DNA of 64,000 nucleotides from Leeuwenhoekiella polynyae. Lineage in GTDB: Bacteria; Bacteroidota; Bacteroidia; Flavobacteriales; Flavobacteriaceae. Below are positions 42,248 to 51,400 of the stretch, piece by piece. The stretch is from the NCBI RefSeq assembly GCF_004104075.1, contig NZ_QOVK01000001.1, forward strand, positions 620,001 through 684,000. The letters are read 5' to 3'. Both the position numbers and the translations under genes were made by a program. The first letter of the stretch is position 1; each line of letters begins with the position of its first letter. The notes below the pieces were generated by a model. It saw nothing but the letters and a program-made list of their open reading frames with translations, was not told the DNA's origin and did not search any database.

Positions 42248-42865
42248 ATGGCAGAGTTTATAAAATTATATGATGAGAACCCTAACGAGCGAGATATAAA
42301 ACGCATTGTAGAGGTTTTGAAAAATGATGGGATAATTATTTATCCTACTGATACAGTTTACGGTTTGGGTTGCGACATTACCAGCAACAGGGCTTTAGAA
42401 CGGGTAGCTCAATTACGGGGGATCAAATTGGCAAAAGCCAACTTTTCATTTGTATGTGAAGATCTTAGTAATTTATCTGATTACACCCGCCAGATTGATA
42501 CGCCTACTTTTAAGCTGTTGAAACGTGCCTTACCCGGTCCTTATACTTTTATACTACAAGGCAATAATAACTTACCCACAGTGTTTAAAAAGAAGAAAAC
42601 CGTAGGTATTCGTGTGCCTGATAATAATATTGCGCGGGCAATTGTGAGACATCTGGGGAATCCTATTATTTCAACTTCGATTTATGACGAGGATGATGTG
42701 ATAGAATACACTACAGATCCCGAACTTATTTTAGAGAAGTGGGATAAGCTTGTAGATGTTGTGATTGATGGTGGGTATGGAGGTAATATTCCTTCCACAG
42801 TTATTGATTTAACTAGTGGGGAAGCAGTGTTGATTAGAGAGGGAAAAGGTGATTTGACAATTTAA
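42248..42865 (+). CDS. TsaC/YciO family protein (threonylcarbamoyl-AMP synthase-like)
   Basis: The 205-residue YrdC-fold product contains GIIIYPTDTVYGLGCDI, ALPGPYTFILQGNN and KTVGIRVPDNNIARAI. TsaC makes threonylcarbamoyl-AMP used with TsaD for the t6A37 tRNA modification. Two details resemble the YciO branch instead: RGIKLAKANFSF in place of the KRxxK loop, and STSIYDED where TsaC has STSAN. Whether it makes t6A or another product cannot be decided from sequence. It ends just before a bidirectional terminator. Confidence 0.85.
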   Translation: MAEFIKLYDENPNERDIKRIVEVLKNDGIIIYPTDTVYGLGCDITSNRALERVAQLRGIKLAKANFSFVCEDLSNLSDYTRQIDTPTFKLLKRALPGPYTFILQGNNNLPTVFKKKKTVGIRVPDNNIARAIVRHLGNPIISTSIYDEDDVIEYTTDPELILEKWDKLVDVVIDGGYGGNIPSTVIDLTSGEAVLIREGKGDLTI

Positions 42866-42894
42866 GCAGTTAATTGTAGAAAAACCGAATACAT

Positions 42895-42924
42895 AAAAAA
42901 ACCCGGTCGCAAGACCGGGTTTTT
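42895..42924. terminator. Bidirectional terminator
   Basis: AAAAACCCGGTC and GACCGGGTTTTT form a perfect 12-base stem with a GCAA tetraloop, between the plus-strand TsaC/YciO gene and the minus-strand OmpA gene. Confidence 0.88.
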
Positions 42925-42946
42925 AATATTTTAAAACTAAATCTAA

Positions 42947-43777
42947 TTAGTTTTTAGGCATTCCGTCTTCAATCATTTTGTAGAACTGGTCTAACTTAGG
43001 AAGAACTACGATACGTGTTCTACGGTTGCGAGCACGACCTTCTGCAGTATCATTGCTAGCTAAAGGAACGTAGTAACTTCTACCTGCTGCTACCATACGC
43101 TCTGGTGGTACACCAAATTCTTCTTGCAAAATACGTACTACTGAAGTTGCACGCTTAACACTTAAATCCCAGTTATCTTCAATTACTGAAGTACTAATAG
43201 GCTTGCTGTCTGTATGACCCTCAACCATAAACTCGATTTCAGGCTTGTTTTTTACAACAGTAGCAACTTTACCTAAAACTTCTTTAGCACGGTTAGTTAC
43301 ATCCCAACGACCACTGTTAAATAATAACTTGTCTGATATAGATACATAAACCACTCCTTTTTCAACATTGATTTCAATATCATCGTCATTAAGGTTTCCT
43401 ATAGCACCTTTAAGGCTGGTAACCAATGCAAGCGTTACAGAGTCTTTTTTGTTGATAGCATCACGGAAAGTTTTGATCTGAAGATCTTTCTCTTTCATCT
43501 GCTCCAAAGACTTCTCTAAGTTTTCTGCACCTTTAGCAGAAAGTGTAGTAAGATTTCCTTGCGTATTTATAAGGCTGTTATTGGTACTTCTAAGATCTGT
43601 GATCTGCTCCTTCATCGTTTCACTTTGTGCTAAACAAGCATTTAGTTTTACGGTTGCTGAATTAAGCATATCCTGGGTTTCTTTTTGTTTAGCCTCTAAT
43701 GCCGCATATTTTTTCTGAGACACACAAGAGGAAAGAAGTATCAAGGCTGAAGCCGATACAATCATTAATTTTCTCAT
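42947..43777 (-). CDS. OmpA family lipoprotein
   Basis: The 276-residue product has a lipobox LLSSC (Cys18) and a coiled-coil part (about 25-110, AALEAKQKETQDML, LEKSLEQMKEKDLQIK). The C-terminal OmpA/MotB peptidoglycan-binding domain carries LLFNSGRWDVT, EFMVEGHTDSKP, LSVKRATSVVRIL and ARNRRTRIVVLP. It would tether the outer membrane or a complex to the cell wall. The coiled-coil stalk is longer than in Pal. Monocistronic with its own upstream gap. Confidence 0.92.
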   Translation of the reverse strand: MRKLMIVSASALILLSSCVSQKKYAALEAKQKETQDMLNSATVKLNACLAQSETMKEQITDLRSTNNSLINTQGNLTTLSAKGAENLEKSLEQMKEKDLQIKTFRDAINKKDSVTLALVTSLKGAIGNLNDDDIEINVEKGVVYVSISDKLLFNSGRWDVTNRAKEVLGKVATVVKNKPEIEFMVEGHTDSKPISTSVIEDNWDLSVKRATSVVRILQEEFGVPPERMVAAGRSYYVPLASNDTAEGRARNRRTRIVVLPKLDQFYKMIEDGMPKN

Positions 43778-43867
43778 AATTATAGTTGTTATCTTTAATT
43801 TTTAGTAACGTCAAATGTATTAAAATTAGTATCCAAAATCCCAACCTTAACAATACTTTAAAATTTG

Positions 43868-44872
43868 TTAAAATAAGTCGGTATAATACTTTTTATGACG
43901 GATGAAGTACTTGTATACAATGGAGTTTATAGCAGCATAGTTCTTAGTTCCTGCAGTTTGCTCCCTGTTTTTAAGTAGTTTCGGAATCAGTGAATAAAAG
44001 TTAAAATGTGCTCTAAGAATTGCAAGAAAATGTTTTGGTTTTCCTTCTGCTAAAAACTTTAGTGCGGCAATACCGTCTAAGCAAAGTCTTGCGAATAAAA
44101 TTAAATAGACTTGAGCACCTGAAATATTTTTGAGCAAAAGCATCAGATTATTTCTGAAATTCAAAAAGGTTTTCTGTGGATTCATCTGTTCCAGAGTAGC
44201 TCCGCCCAAATGATAAACCTCACTCGTTCCAATAGCTTTTATGCTATAGCCCAGATTTTGAATACGCCAGCATAAATCTATTTCTTCCTGATGAGCAAAA
44301 AAGAGTTCATCTAAACCGCCGGCTTGCCAAAAGACTTCTTTACGCACTGTTAAACAAGCGCCACTCGCCCAGAAAACAGCTTTTATATCATTATACTGGC
44401 CAATGTCTTCTTCGCAAGTTTCAAAAATACGCCCTCTACAAAATGGATATCCTAAAGCATCTAAATAGCCACCAGCAGCACCGGCATATTCAAAATGCGT
44501 TTTCTTTTTGAGGTCTTTGATTTTGGGTTGTGCAGCGCCCAGTCTTTTGTCTGATGAAAATGAAGCAATAACAGGTTGTAACCAACCCGGGGTAGTCTGT
44601 ATATCACTATTCATTAAAATGAAAAGTTCTTCATCAAGACCTTCTAGTGCATCATTATACCCTTTAGCATACCCTCCATTGGTAGTATTTTGAATAATCT
44701 GAACTTGAGGAAAATTTTGCTTTACAAAGCTTACAGAATCATCAGTTGAAGCATTATCGGCAACATAAATAGTAGCTAGTGCTTCACTATGAGTAATCAC
44801 AGTTTGTAAAAAGCGCTCGAGTAGCTTTTTACCATTCCAGTTGAGTATGACAATTGCAGTTTTCAAAGGCAA
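43868..44872 (-). CDS. Glycosyltransferase family 2
   Basis: The 334-residue product has a GT-A fold: TAIVILNWNGKKLLERFL, VADNASTDDSVSFV, DxD-like LFILMNSDIQTTPGWL, FWASGACLTVRKEVF and DELFFAHQEEIDLCWRI. The C-terminal third contains hydrophobic segments (LLLLKNISGAQVYLILFARL) for membrane attachment. The family (rhamnosyltransferase-like) decorates surface polysaccharides; acceptor and sugar cannot be read. It follows the HsdR_N-type gene by three bases. Confidence 0.92.
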   Translation of the reverse strand: MPLKTAIVILNWNGKKLLERFLQTVITHSEALATIYVADNASTDDSVSFVKQNFPQVQIIQNTTNGGYAKGYNDALEGLDEELFILMNSDIQTTPGWLQPVIASFSSDKRLGAAQPKIKDLKKKTHFEYAGAAGGYLDALGYPFCRGRIFETCEEDIGQYNDIKAVFWASGACLTVRKEVFWQAGGLDELFFAHQEEIDLCWRIQNLGYSIKAIGTSEVYHLGGATLEQMNPQKTFLNFRNNLMLLLKNISGAQVYLILFARLCLDGIAALKFLAEGKPKHFLAILRAHFNFYSLIPKLLKNREQTAGTKNYAAINSIVYKYFIRHKKYYTDLF

Positions 44873-44875
44873 GTA

Positions 44876-45322
44876 TTATGGAGTGTAAACGGGAAAGTCC
44901 GGTAAAAAAATATACTTTTTAGCTTCATAATCCATTTGGCAATAATAGTGGTTTAATCCGTTTGTAACCATCAGATAATCGGATTTTAAAGCCAGATTGT
45001 ACCGGGCTATCTGGTCAAAGGTTTTTTGATTGATCTTAATTTTTGGCGCTTTGCATTCTACAATAAGCTGAATGTTTCCGTTAGGTTTAAAAACCACCAC
45101 GTCGTAACGTTTAGAAACCTGATTCAGCTTTAATTCTTTTTCAACATTTACAAGCGAAATAGGGTAGTGATACACATTTAAAATATGAGCGACGGTGTGT
45201 TGACGCACCCATTCTTCGGGCGTTAGCCTCACGAATTTTTTGCGGATCTCATCAAATATAAGCGGTTTATTTTCGCTACTTTTGAGCCTGAAGGGATATT
45301 GAGGAAAGTTTAATTCTTGCAT
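44876..45322 (-). CDS. HsdR N-terminal (PD-(D/E)XK-like) domain protein
   Basis: With the start at the ATG at 45322 (MQELNFPQYPF) the product is 148 residues; an ATG 12 codons upstream is less likely. It has the type I restriction enzyme R-protein N-terminal pattern: RKKFVRLTPEEWVRQHTVAH, SKRYDVVVFKPNGNIQLIVECKAP, in which Asp...GluCysLys match a PD-(D/E)XK nuclease core. No HsdM, HsdS or helicase domain is nearby, so it is a stand-alone nuclease-like domain. Conserved copies next to holA are known to me in flavobacteria, role unknown. Confidence 0.85.
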   Translation of the reverse strand: MQELNFPQYPFRLKSSENKPLIFDEIRKKFVRLTPEEWVRQHTVAHILNVYHYPISLVNVEKELKLNQVSKRYDVVVFKPNGNIQLIVECKAPKIKINQKTFDQIARYNLALKSDYLMVTNGLNHYYCQMDYEAKKYIFLPDFPVYTP

Positions 45323-45433
45323 CGATTCAAAGGTAATCAACCTATAGAATTTAAGCACTCAACAAGATTTAAATCTTCTGGCCAATTCTTCTATTTTTCC
45401 TTCAGACAATAGAAAAATTTCAACTCAGACTTT

Positions 45434-46462
45434 GTGGAAGAGGTTACACGTATTGTAAAAGATATCAAGAATAAAAATCTGAAACCCATCTATTTTTTGA
45501 TGGGCGAAGAGCCCTATTATATTGATCAATTAGCAGATTTTATCGCAGATAATGTGCTGACCGAAGAAGAACGCGGTTTTAATCAGATGGTGTTGTACGG
45601 TCGTGATGTGAGCTTAGATGATGTGGTATCGCAAGCTAAGCGCTTCCCGATGATGGCAGAGCGACAGGTTGTTATTGTTAAAGAAGCTCAAGATCTTTCT
45701 CGAGCTATTTTAGCACAGTCTGATAAGAATAAAAATACTTTAGAGGCTTATGCAGAAAACCCACAACCTACCACGGTTTTGGTTTTTTGCTATAAATATA
45801 AAAAGCTTGATAAACGAAAGAAGGTTTATAAAGCTATCTCAAAAAGTGGCCTCCTATTTGAAAGTAAAAAGCTTTACGAGAATCAAGTTGGGGATTGGAT
45901 TCGCCGGGTGATGACGGGTAAAGGCTATACGGTTGAACCGAAAGCGGCTCATATGCTTGTTGAATTTTTAGGTACAGATTTGTCTAAAATTAATAATGAA
46001 CTTGAAAAGTTGCGTTTGATACTTCCGGAAGGAAGCACAATCACTCCGCTTGCGGTAGAGCAAAATATCGGGATTAGTAAAGACTTCAATAATTTTGAGT
46101 TGCAGCGTGCCATTGGCGATAAAGATGTGGTAAAAGCGCATCGCATCATCAATTACTTTGCACAAAACCCAAAGGACAACCCAATGGTTGTCACTATTGC
46201 TTTACTGTTTAGTTTCTTCCAAAATTTATTGATTTATCACGGGTTGCCCAGTAAAGACAAATCTTCGGTAGCAAAAGCGCTCAAGGTGAATCCGTATTTT
46301 GTGGGTCAATATGTAGATGCAGCTCGCAATTACCCGATGAAAAAAGTAAGCCACGTAGTAAATTTATTGCGTACAGCAGATGTGAAAAGCAAAGGTGTAG
46401 GAGCTTATAATATTCCGCAAGGCGATTTGCTCAAAGAGTTACTTGTGCAGATTATGGCGTAG
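45434..46462 (+). CDS. holA: DNA polymerase III subunit delta
   Basis: HolA opens the sliding clamp as part of the clamp loader. The start is a GTG at 45434 (MEEVTRIVKDIKN), as normal next residues are LKPIYFLMGEEPYYIDQLAD. The 342-residue protein has the usual N-terminal AAA-like region (FPMMAERQVVIVKEAQDL), the KLYENQVGDWIRR linker and the C-terminal collar (AIGDKDVVKAHRIINYFAQNP). It is divergent from the HsdR_N-type gene with 111 bases between the two starts. Confidence 0.95.
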   Translation: MEEVTRIVKDIKNKNLKPIYFLMGEEPYYIDQLADFIADNVLTEEERGFNQMVLYGRDVSLDDVVSQAKRFPMMAERQVVIVKEAQDLSRAILAQSDKNKNTLEAYAENPQPTTVLVFCYKYKKLDKRKKVYKAISKSGLLFESKKLYENQVGDWIRRVMTGKGYTVEPKAAHMLVEFLGTDLSKINNELEKLRLILPEGSTITPLAVEQNIGISKDFNNFELQRAIGDKDVVKAHRIINYFAQNPKDNPMVVTIALLFSFFQNLLIYHGLPSKDKSSVAKALKVNPYFVGQYVDAARNYPMKKVSHVVNLLRTADVKSKGVGAYNIPQGDLLKELLVQIMA

Positions 46463-46470
46463 CTAATTCT

Positions 46471-47184
46471 TTAAACCTCATTTACAAACGCAACACTGTG
46501 AGTAGCTACTACAGCAGCAGTTTCAGTTCGTAGTCTGCTTTCTCCCAGCATTACAGGTGTAAAACCTGAATGAATGGCTGTTTCAATTTCTGAAGTAGAA
46601 AAATCACCCTCAGGACCTATAAGAATGAGAATATCTTGTTTTGGCTGAATTTTTTGCTTGAGTGAAAACCGATTAGTTTTTTCACAATGTGCAATAAAGC
46701 GGTGCCCATTAAATTCGGTTTGCTTCGCGATAAATTCTGAAAAAGTAACAGCAGGATTTAGTTTTGGTATAAAGGCTTTTAAAGATTGTTTCATCGCGCT
46801 TTGTAAAATACGCTCATAGCGTTCTTCTTTAATCACTTTCCGCTCACTGTGGTCGCAAATAATAGGAGAGATCTCTGAAATGCCTATTTCAGTAGCTTTT
46901 TCTAAAAACCATTCAAAACGATCGTTGAGTTTGGTAGGTGCAACGGCAAGATGTAAATGGTACGGCAACGATTTTTCGGTAGTAACTTCTAGGATTTTTA
47001 CCGTACATTTTGACGGGCTAGCAGCACTTATTTCAGCCTTAAAAAAATTCCCATTTCCATTAGTGATATTTAAGATATCTCCGGTACGTTTCCGTAGCAC
47101 CTTTATAATATGTTTACTCTCGTCTTTAGGAAAAGTAGCTTCTACTGCATCTGCAGTAATATCCGGACTGTAAAATAATTGCAT
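46471..47184 (-). CDS. rsmE: 16S rRNA (uracil1498-N3)-methyltransferase
   Basis: RsmE methylates U1498 of 16S rRNA. The 237-residue SPOUT-class product has MQLFYSPDITADAVEATFP and DESKHIIKVLRKRTGDIL in the PUA-like part. The knot domain has EWFLEKATEIGISEISPIIC, ERILQSAMKQSLKAFIP, ILIGPEGDFSTSEIE and LGESRLRTETAAVVA. All hallmark segments of the family are intact. It follows tsaD with two bases between stop and start, so they share a transcript. Confidence 0.96.
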   Translation of the reverse strand: MQLFYSPDITADAVEATFPKDESKHIIKVLRKRTGDILNITNGNGNFFKAEISAASPSKCTVKILEVTTEKSLPYHLHLAVAPTKLNDRFEWFLEKATEIGISEISPIICDHSERKVIKEERYERILQSAMKQSLKAFIPKLNPAVTFSEFIAKQTEFNGHRFIAHCEKTNRFSLKQKIQPKQDILILIGPEGDFSTSEIETAIHSGFTPVMLGESRLRTETAAVVATHSVAFVNEV

Positions 47185-47186
47185 AC

Positions 47187-48224
47187 TTAGAGTTTTAGAC
47201 GAGATTGAGCCATTACCTGCGTGTTTGCGTATCCTGTTGCTTCAAGCTCATTTTGGGTGTATTTTAGATAGCCTACAATGCCTATCATTGCAGCGTTATC
47301 TGTGGTGTATTCAAATTTTGGAACAAATGTTTTCCAGCCGTATTTACTTTCGGCATCTTTTAACGCTTTACGAATACCGCTGTTTGCAGAAACGCCACCG
47401 CCAATAGCAACCTGAGTGATTCCCGTTTGTTTAACGGCTTTTTTTAGCTTATCCATCAGGATATTTACAATAGTATATTGAATAGAGGCGCAAATGTCGT
47501 TGCGATTCTTTTCAACAAAATCTGGGTCTGCAGCAAGTTCTCTTTGGTAGAAATATAGAACCGCAGTTTTTAATCCGCTAAAACTAAAATCGAGATCGCC
47601 TACTTTAGGCTTAGTGAACTTATAAGCTTTAGGGTTCCCTAATTGCGCATATTTATCAATTAAAGGTCCGCCGGGATAAGGTAATCCTAATATTTTTGCA
47701 CTTTTATCAAAAGCTTCACCCACGGCATCATCAAGTGTTTGACCTAAAACTGTCATCTCAAAATAGCTGTCTACGCGTACAATTTGCGTATGACCGCCAG
47801 AGATCGTCATCGCCAGAAATGGAAATTGCGGTTTGTCAAAACCTTCTTCGTCAATAAAATGAGCCAGAATATGCGCTTGCATATGATTAACATCAATCAG
47901 CGGGATGTTGAGTCCCATTGCCAAAGATTTTGCAAAAGATGTACCTACTAAAAGTGAACCCATAAGTCCCGGTCCACTTGTAAAAGCTACTGCGTTAAGC
48001 TGTTCTTTTTTTACATTTGCCTTTCGTAACGCCTCGTGTACAACAGGAACAATATTTTGCTGATGTGCGCGTGAAGCCAGCTCCGGCACAACGCCACCGT
48101 ATTGCTCATGTACCGCCTGACCGGCAACAACATTTGCAAGGGTTTTGTCGTTGTAGAGCACAGCTGCCGCTGTATCGTCACAAGAAGATTCTATAGCAAG
48201 TATATAGGTGTTATTTTTTGACAT
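47187..48224 (-). CDS. tsaD: tRNA N6-adenosine threonylcarbamoyltransferase
   Basis: TsaD transfers the threonylcarbamoyl group to A37 of ANN-decoding tRNAs. The 345-residue product has the ASKHA fold: YILAIESSCDDTAAAVL, VVPELASRAHQQNIVPVV, the metal-binding HMQAH (His114, His118), ISGGHTQIV and GGGVSANSGIR. All active-site residues are present. The partner TsaC activity may come from the TsaC/YciO-type gene at 42248 or from another locus; TsaB and TsaE are not in the window. Confidence 0.97.
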   Translation of the reverse strand: MSKNNTYILAIESSCDDTAAAVLYNDKTLANVVAGQAVHEQYGGVVPELASRAHQQNIVPVVHEALRKANVKKEQLNAVAFTSGPGLMGSLLVGTSFAKSLAMGLNIPLIDVNHMQAHILAHFIDEEGFDKPQFPFLAMTISGGHTQIVRVDSYFEMTVLGQTLDDAVGEAFDKSAKILGLPYPGGPLIDKYAQLGNPKAYKFTKPKVGDLDFSFSGLKTAVLYFYQRELAADPDFVEKNRNDICASIQYTIVNILMDKLKKAVKQTGITQVAIGGGVSANSGIRKALKDAESKYGWKTFVPKFEYTTDNAAMIGIVGYLKYTQNELEATGYANTQVMAQSRLKL

Positions 48225-48474
48225 TATGGCGCTAGGTATAGGGAATGTTAATGTACTTTTACTCGATAAAAGCTAAGTTACTTCCGTAGTAGTTAGTAGC
48301 GTTTACATCGGTATTAGCTGTTGTATCACTAAGTGTTTGTTAATCAATTTTATAATATGCTGTTGCTTTATTTGCATAATTAAAGCGAGTGGCAAAGTTA
48401 AAACTTAAAAACGTATCAGAAAATTAAGAAAAATAGTTACGCGAATCCTGTTCATTCTAATAGGTGCTTTTGCG

Positions 48475-51400
48475 TTGCTATTAATCATATTTTCTATACC
48501 TGCAGTACAAACTGCGATTGCAGATAAAGTTACCCGTTCTATTAACGAGACTTACGGGACTTCAATCTCTATTAAGCGAATCAGTCTAAAATATAACGGT
48601 AATGCTTTGATCAAGCAGGTTTGTATAAAAGATCATCATCAGGATACGCTTATTTATTCAAAAGAAGTAGAAACCAGTTTGCTAAGCATTCGGGCTTTAA
48701 TCAATAACCAGATGAATCTGGGATATGTGCATTTAAATGGTGCAAAGCTCTTTGTTAAAAAATATGCAGGGGAGGAGAATGATAACTTGTATGTGTTTTC
48801 TCAGAAATTCAATTCCGGTAAACCGCCGGGTACTCCGTTTAAGCTTTCTTCTTCTGAAGTAGAGTTGAGTGATATGCATTTTAGATTTACAGATGAGGAT
48901 TTAGACAGTCCGGTTGTTGTAGATTATAAAAACTTGCATTTACTAGCTGAAGATTTTAAACTACACGACGTTGAGGTAACGGCTCAGATTTATGATTTGC
49001 AGTTTGACGCAGATCGTGGCTATAATTTAAGAGGCCTTAAAACAGACATTAAATACAATCCAGAAGAGATAGTTTTAAAAGATATGGAGCTCTCTACAGA
49101 GCATTCAGTGATTCGTGGAAATGCTTATTTAGATACAAGAAATGATGCCTTTCAAGATTTTAATAATAAAGTAACTTTTAATATTGATTTTGCGCAAAGC
49201 GAAATATCCACAACAGATTTACAAGCCTTCTACTCAGAATTTGGAGTAGACCATAAACTATTGCTTTCCGGAAAAATGCTGGGAACTCTGAACGATTTCA
49301 CAGTAACTGATTTTGATCTGGCAGGTTTTAGTAATAGTCGTATTGTAGGAAATGTGCGTTTCCGTCGCTTATTGGGTGATGATAATACCTTTACTATAGA
49401 AGGAGATTACAGACAATTAAAAACCAACTATCTAGACCTAACAGCACTTCTACCCAATATTTTAGGAACTAACCTTCCTGAAGAATTGGTGCGTTTAGGA
49501 ACTGTTGATTTAAACGGAATTGTAAATGTTACCGAAAATACGGTTTACACAAAAAGTATTATTCAGACCGATCTGGGTTTTCTGGAAACCGATATAGACC
49601 TGCAGAATACTCAGAATATGTCACAGGCTTCTTATGTAGGTATGCTGCAGGCTAAAGAATTCAATATGGGAAGGCTTTTAAAAGTTCCGGAGCTGGGTAC
49701 GATGACTTTTAATATGCGAGTAAATGGATCTGGAGTTGAAGCCGAAACTTTAGATACGCGCTTAGAAGGAATCATACGTAATGTTACGTATCAAGGATAC
49801 ACCTATAAAGGAATTACCGTTTCCGGAAATTTAAAGAATCCCATCTTTGACGGAAAACTAAGTGTTAGAGATCCTAATGCAGATTTTACTTTTGATGGTC
49901 TAGTAGATGTTTCAGAAGAGATACATAACTATGATTTTACCGCAGAAATCAATCAAATAGATTTAGGTAAACTCCATTTTCTTAAAGATTCTTCTGCAGT
50001 ATTAAAAGGGAAAGTAGTAATGGATATGCGCGGTACAAACATAGATGATACCGGCGGAGTCATTGCGTTTTCAAATGCAAGTTTTGAAAATGCAAATGAC
50101 CTATATGAGTTTCAGGATTTTGTGATTACTTCTGGTTTTAGACGCGGAATCCGTACAATAACTATGAATTCGCCTGATATTATTTCAGGACAGATTTCAG
50201 GTGTTTTTAAGTTAGAGGATGTAAGAGCCTTGTTTCAGAATGCTGTAGGTAGCTTGTATACAAATTATGAACCCGAAACGATCACCGAAAATCAATTCAT
50301 GGATTTTGATATTCAGATCTATAGCAAGATTGTAGAAGTTTTGGTGCCTGATGTTGAACTAGAACCCGATACTTATTTAAGAGGTAGTGTAGTTTCAGAT
50401 GATTCTGATTTTAAATTAACCTTTAGGTCTCCTAAAATTAAAGCTTATGGTGTTATGGCAGAAGCTGTAAACGTGCGAGTAGATAATAAGAATCCACTTT
50501 TTAACGCATACGTAGAAGCAGATAGTATAGGGAGTGGTGCTTATGGAGTGAGCGATTTTAATCTGATTAATGTTACATTAAAAGATACGCTGTTTGTTCG
50601 TTCAGAATTTAAAGGAGGGCCTGATAAGCAAGATGTTTTTGATTTGAGTTTTTATCATACTATTAATGAGGAGAATAACTCTGTAGTAGGATTTAAGAAA
50701 AGTAGCCTCAAGTTTAAGAATAACTTGTGGTGGTTGAATGAGGATGATAACAAGAATAACAAGGTTGTTTTTGATAATAACTTTCTGGATTGGGATATAA
50801 AAGAATTGATCTTATCTCACGATAAAGAACGTATTTCGCTTGAGGGGGTTGTACGAGACAGTACCTTTAAAGATATTAAAACCAATTTCGAAAGCGTCCG
50901 TTTGTCGCATATTATGCCGTATGTAGACAGCTTAGATATGCGTGGTCTGGTAAATGGTAATCTTGATATTCTGCAGAAAGAAGGCGTATACTTGCCTAAT
51001 AGCACTGTTAATATTTCAAATTTTACAGTTAACGATATTTTGATGGGAGACCTCGACCTCTCCGTTTCGGGGAATGAAAGTCTCACCAGTTATGATATCA
51101 ATACCCGCCTTATTAATGAAGATGTGGAGGTTTTAACTGCACTGGGGAGTATTAATGTGAATGAAGCAACTCCTGCAATAGATCTGGATGTTCAAATGCG
51201 AAAATTGAATTTAAAAGCATTTAGTCCATTAGGTGGTGAAGTGATTTCTTCGATACGGGGCTTGGCTAGCGGAAGAGCTTCAGTGACGGGAGATTACAGG
51301 AACCCAGATATTGATGGTGAAATTCTATTACGAGAAGCTGGTTTGGAGATTCCTTATTTGAATACAGATTATGATTTTAGAGGTACGGCGAGAATCAGTC

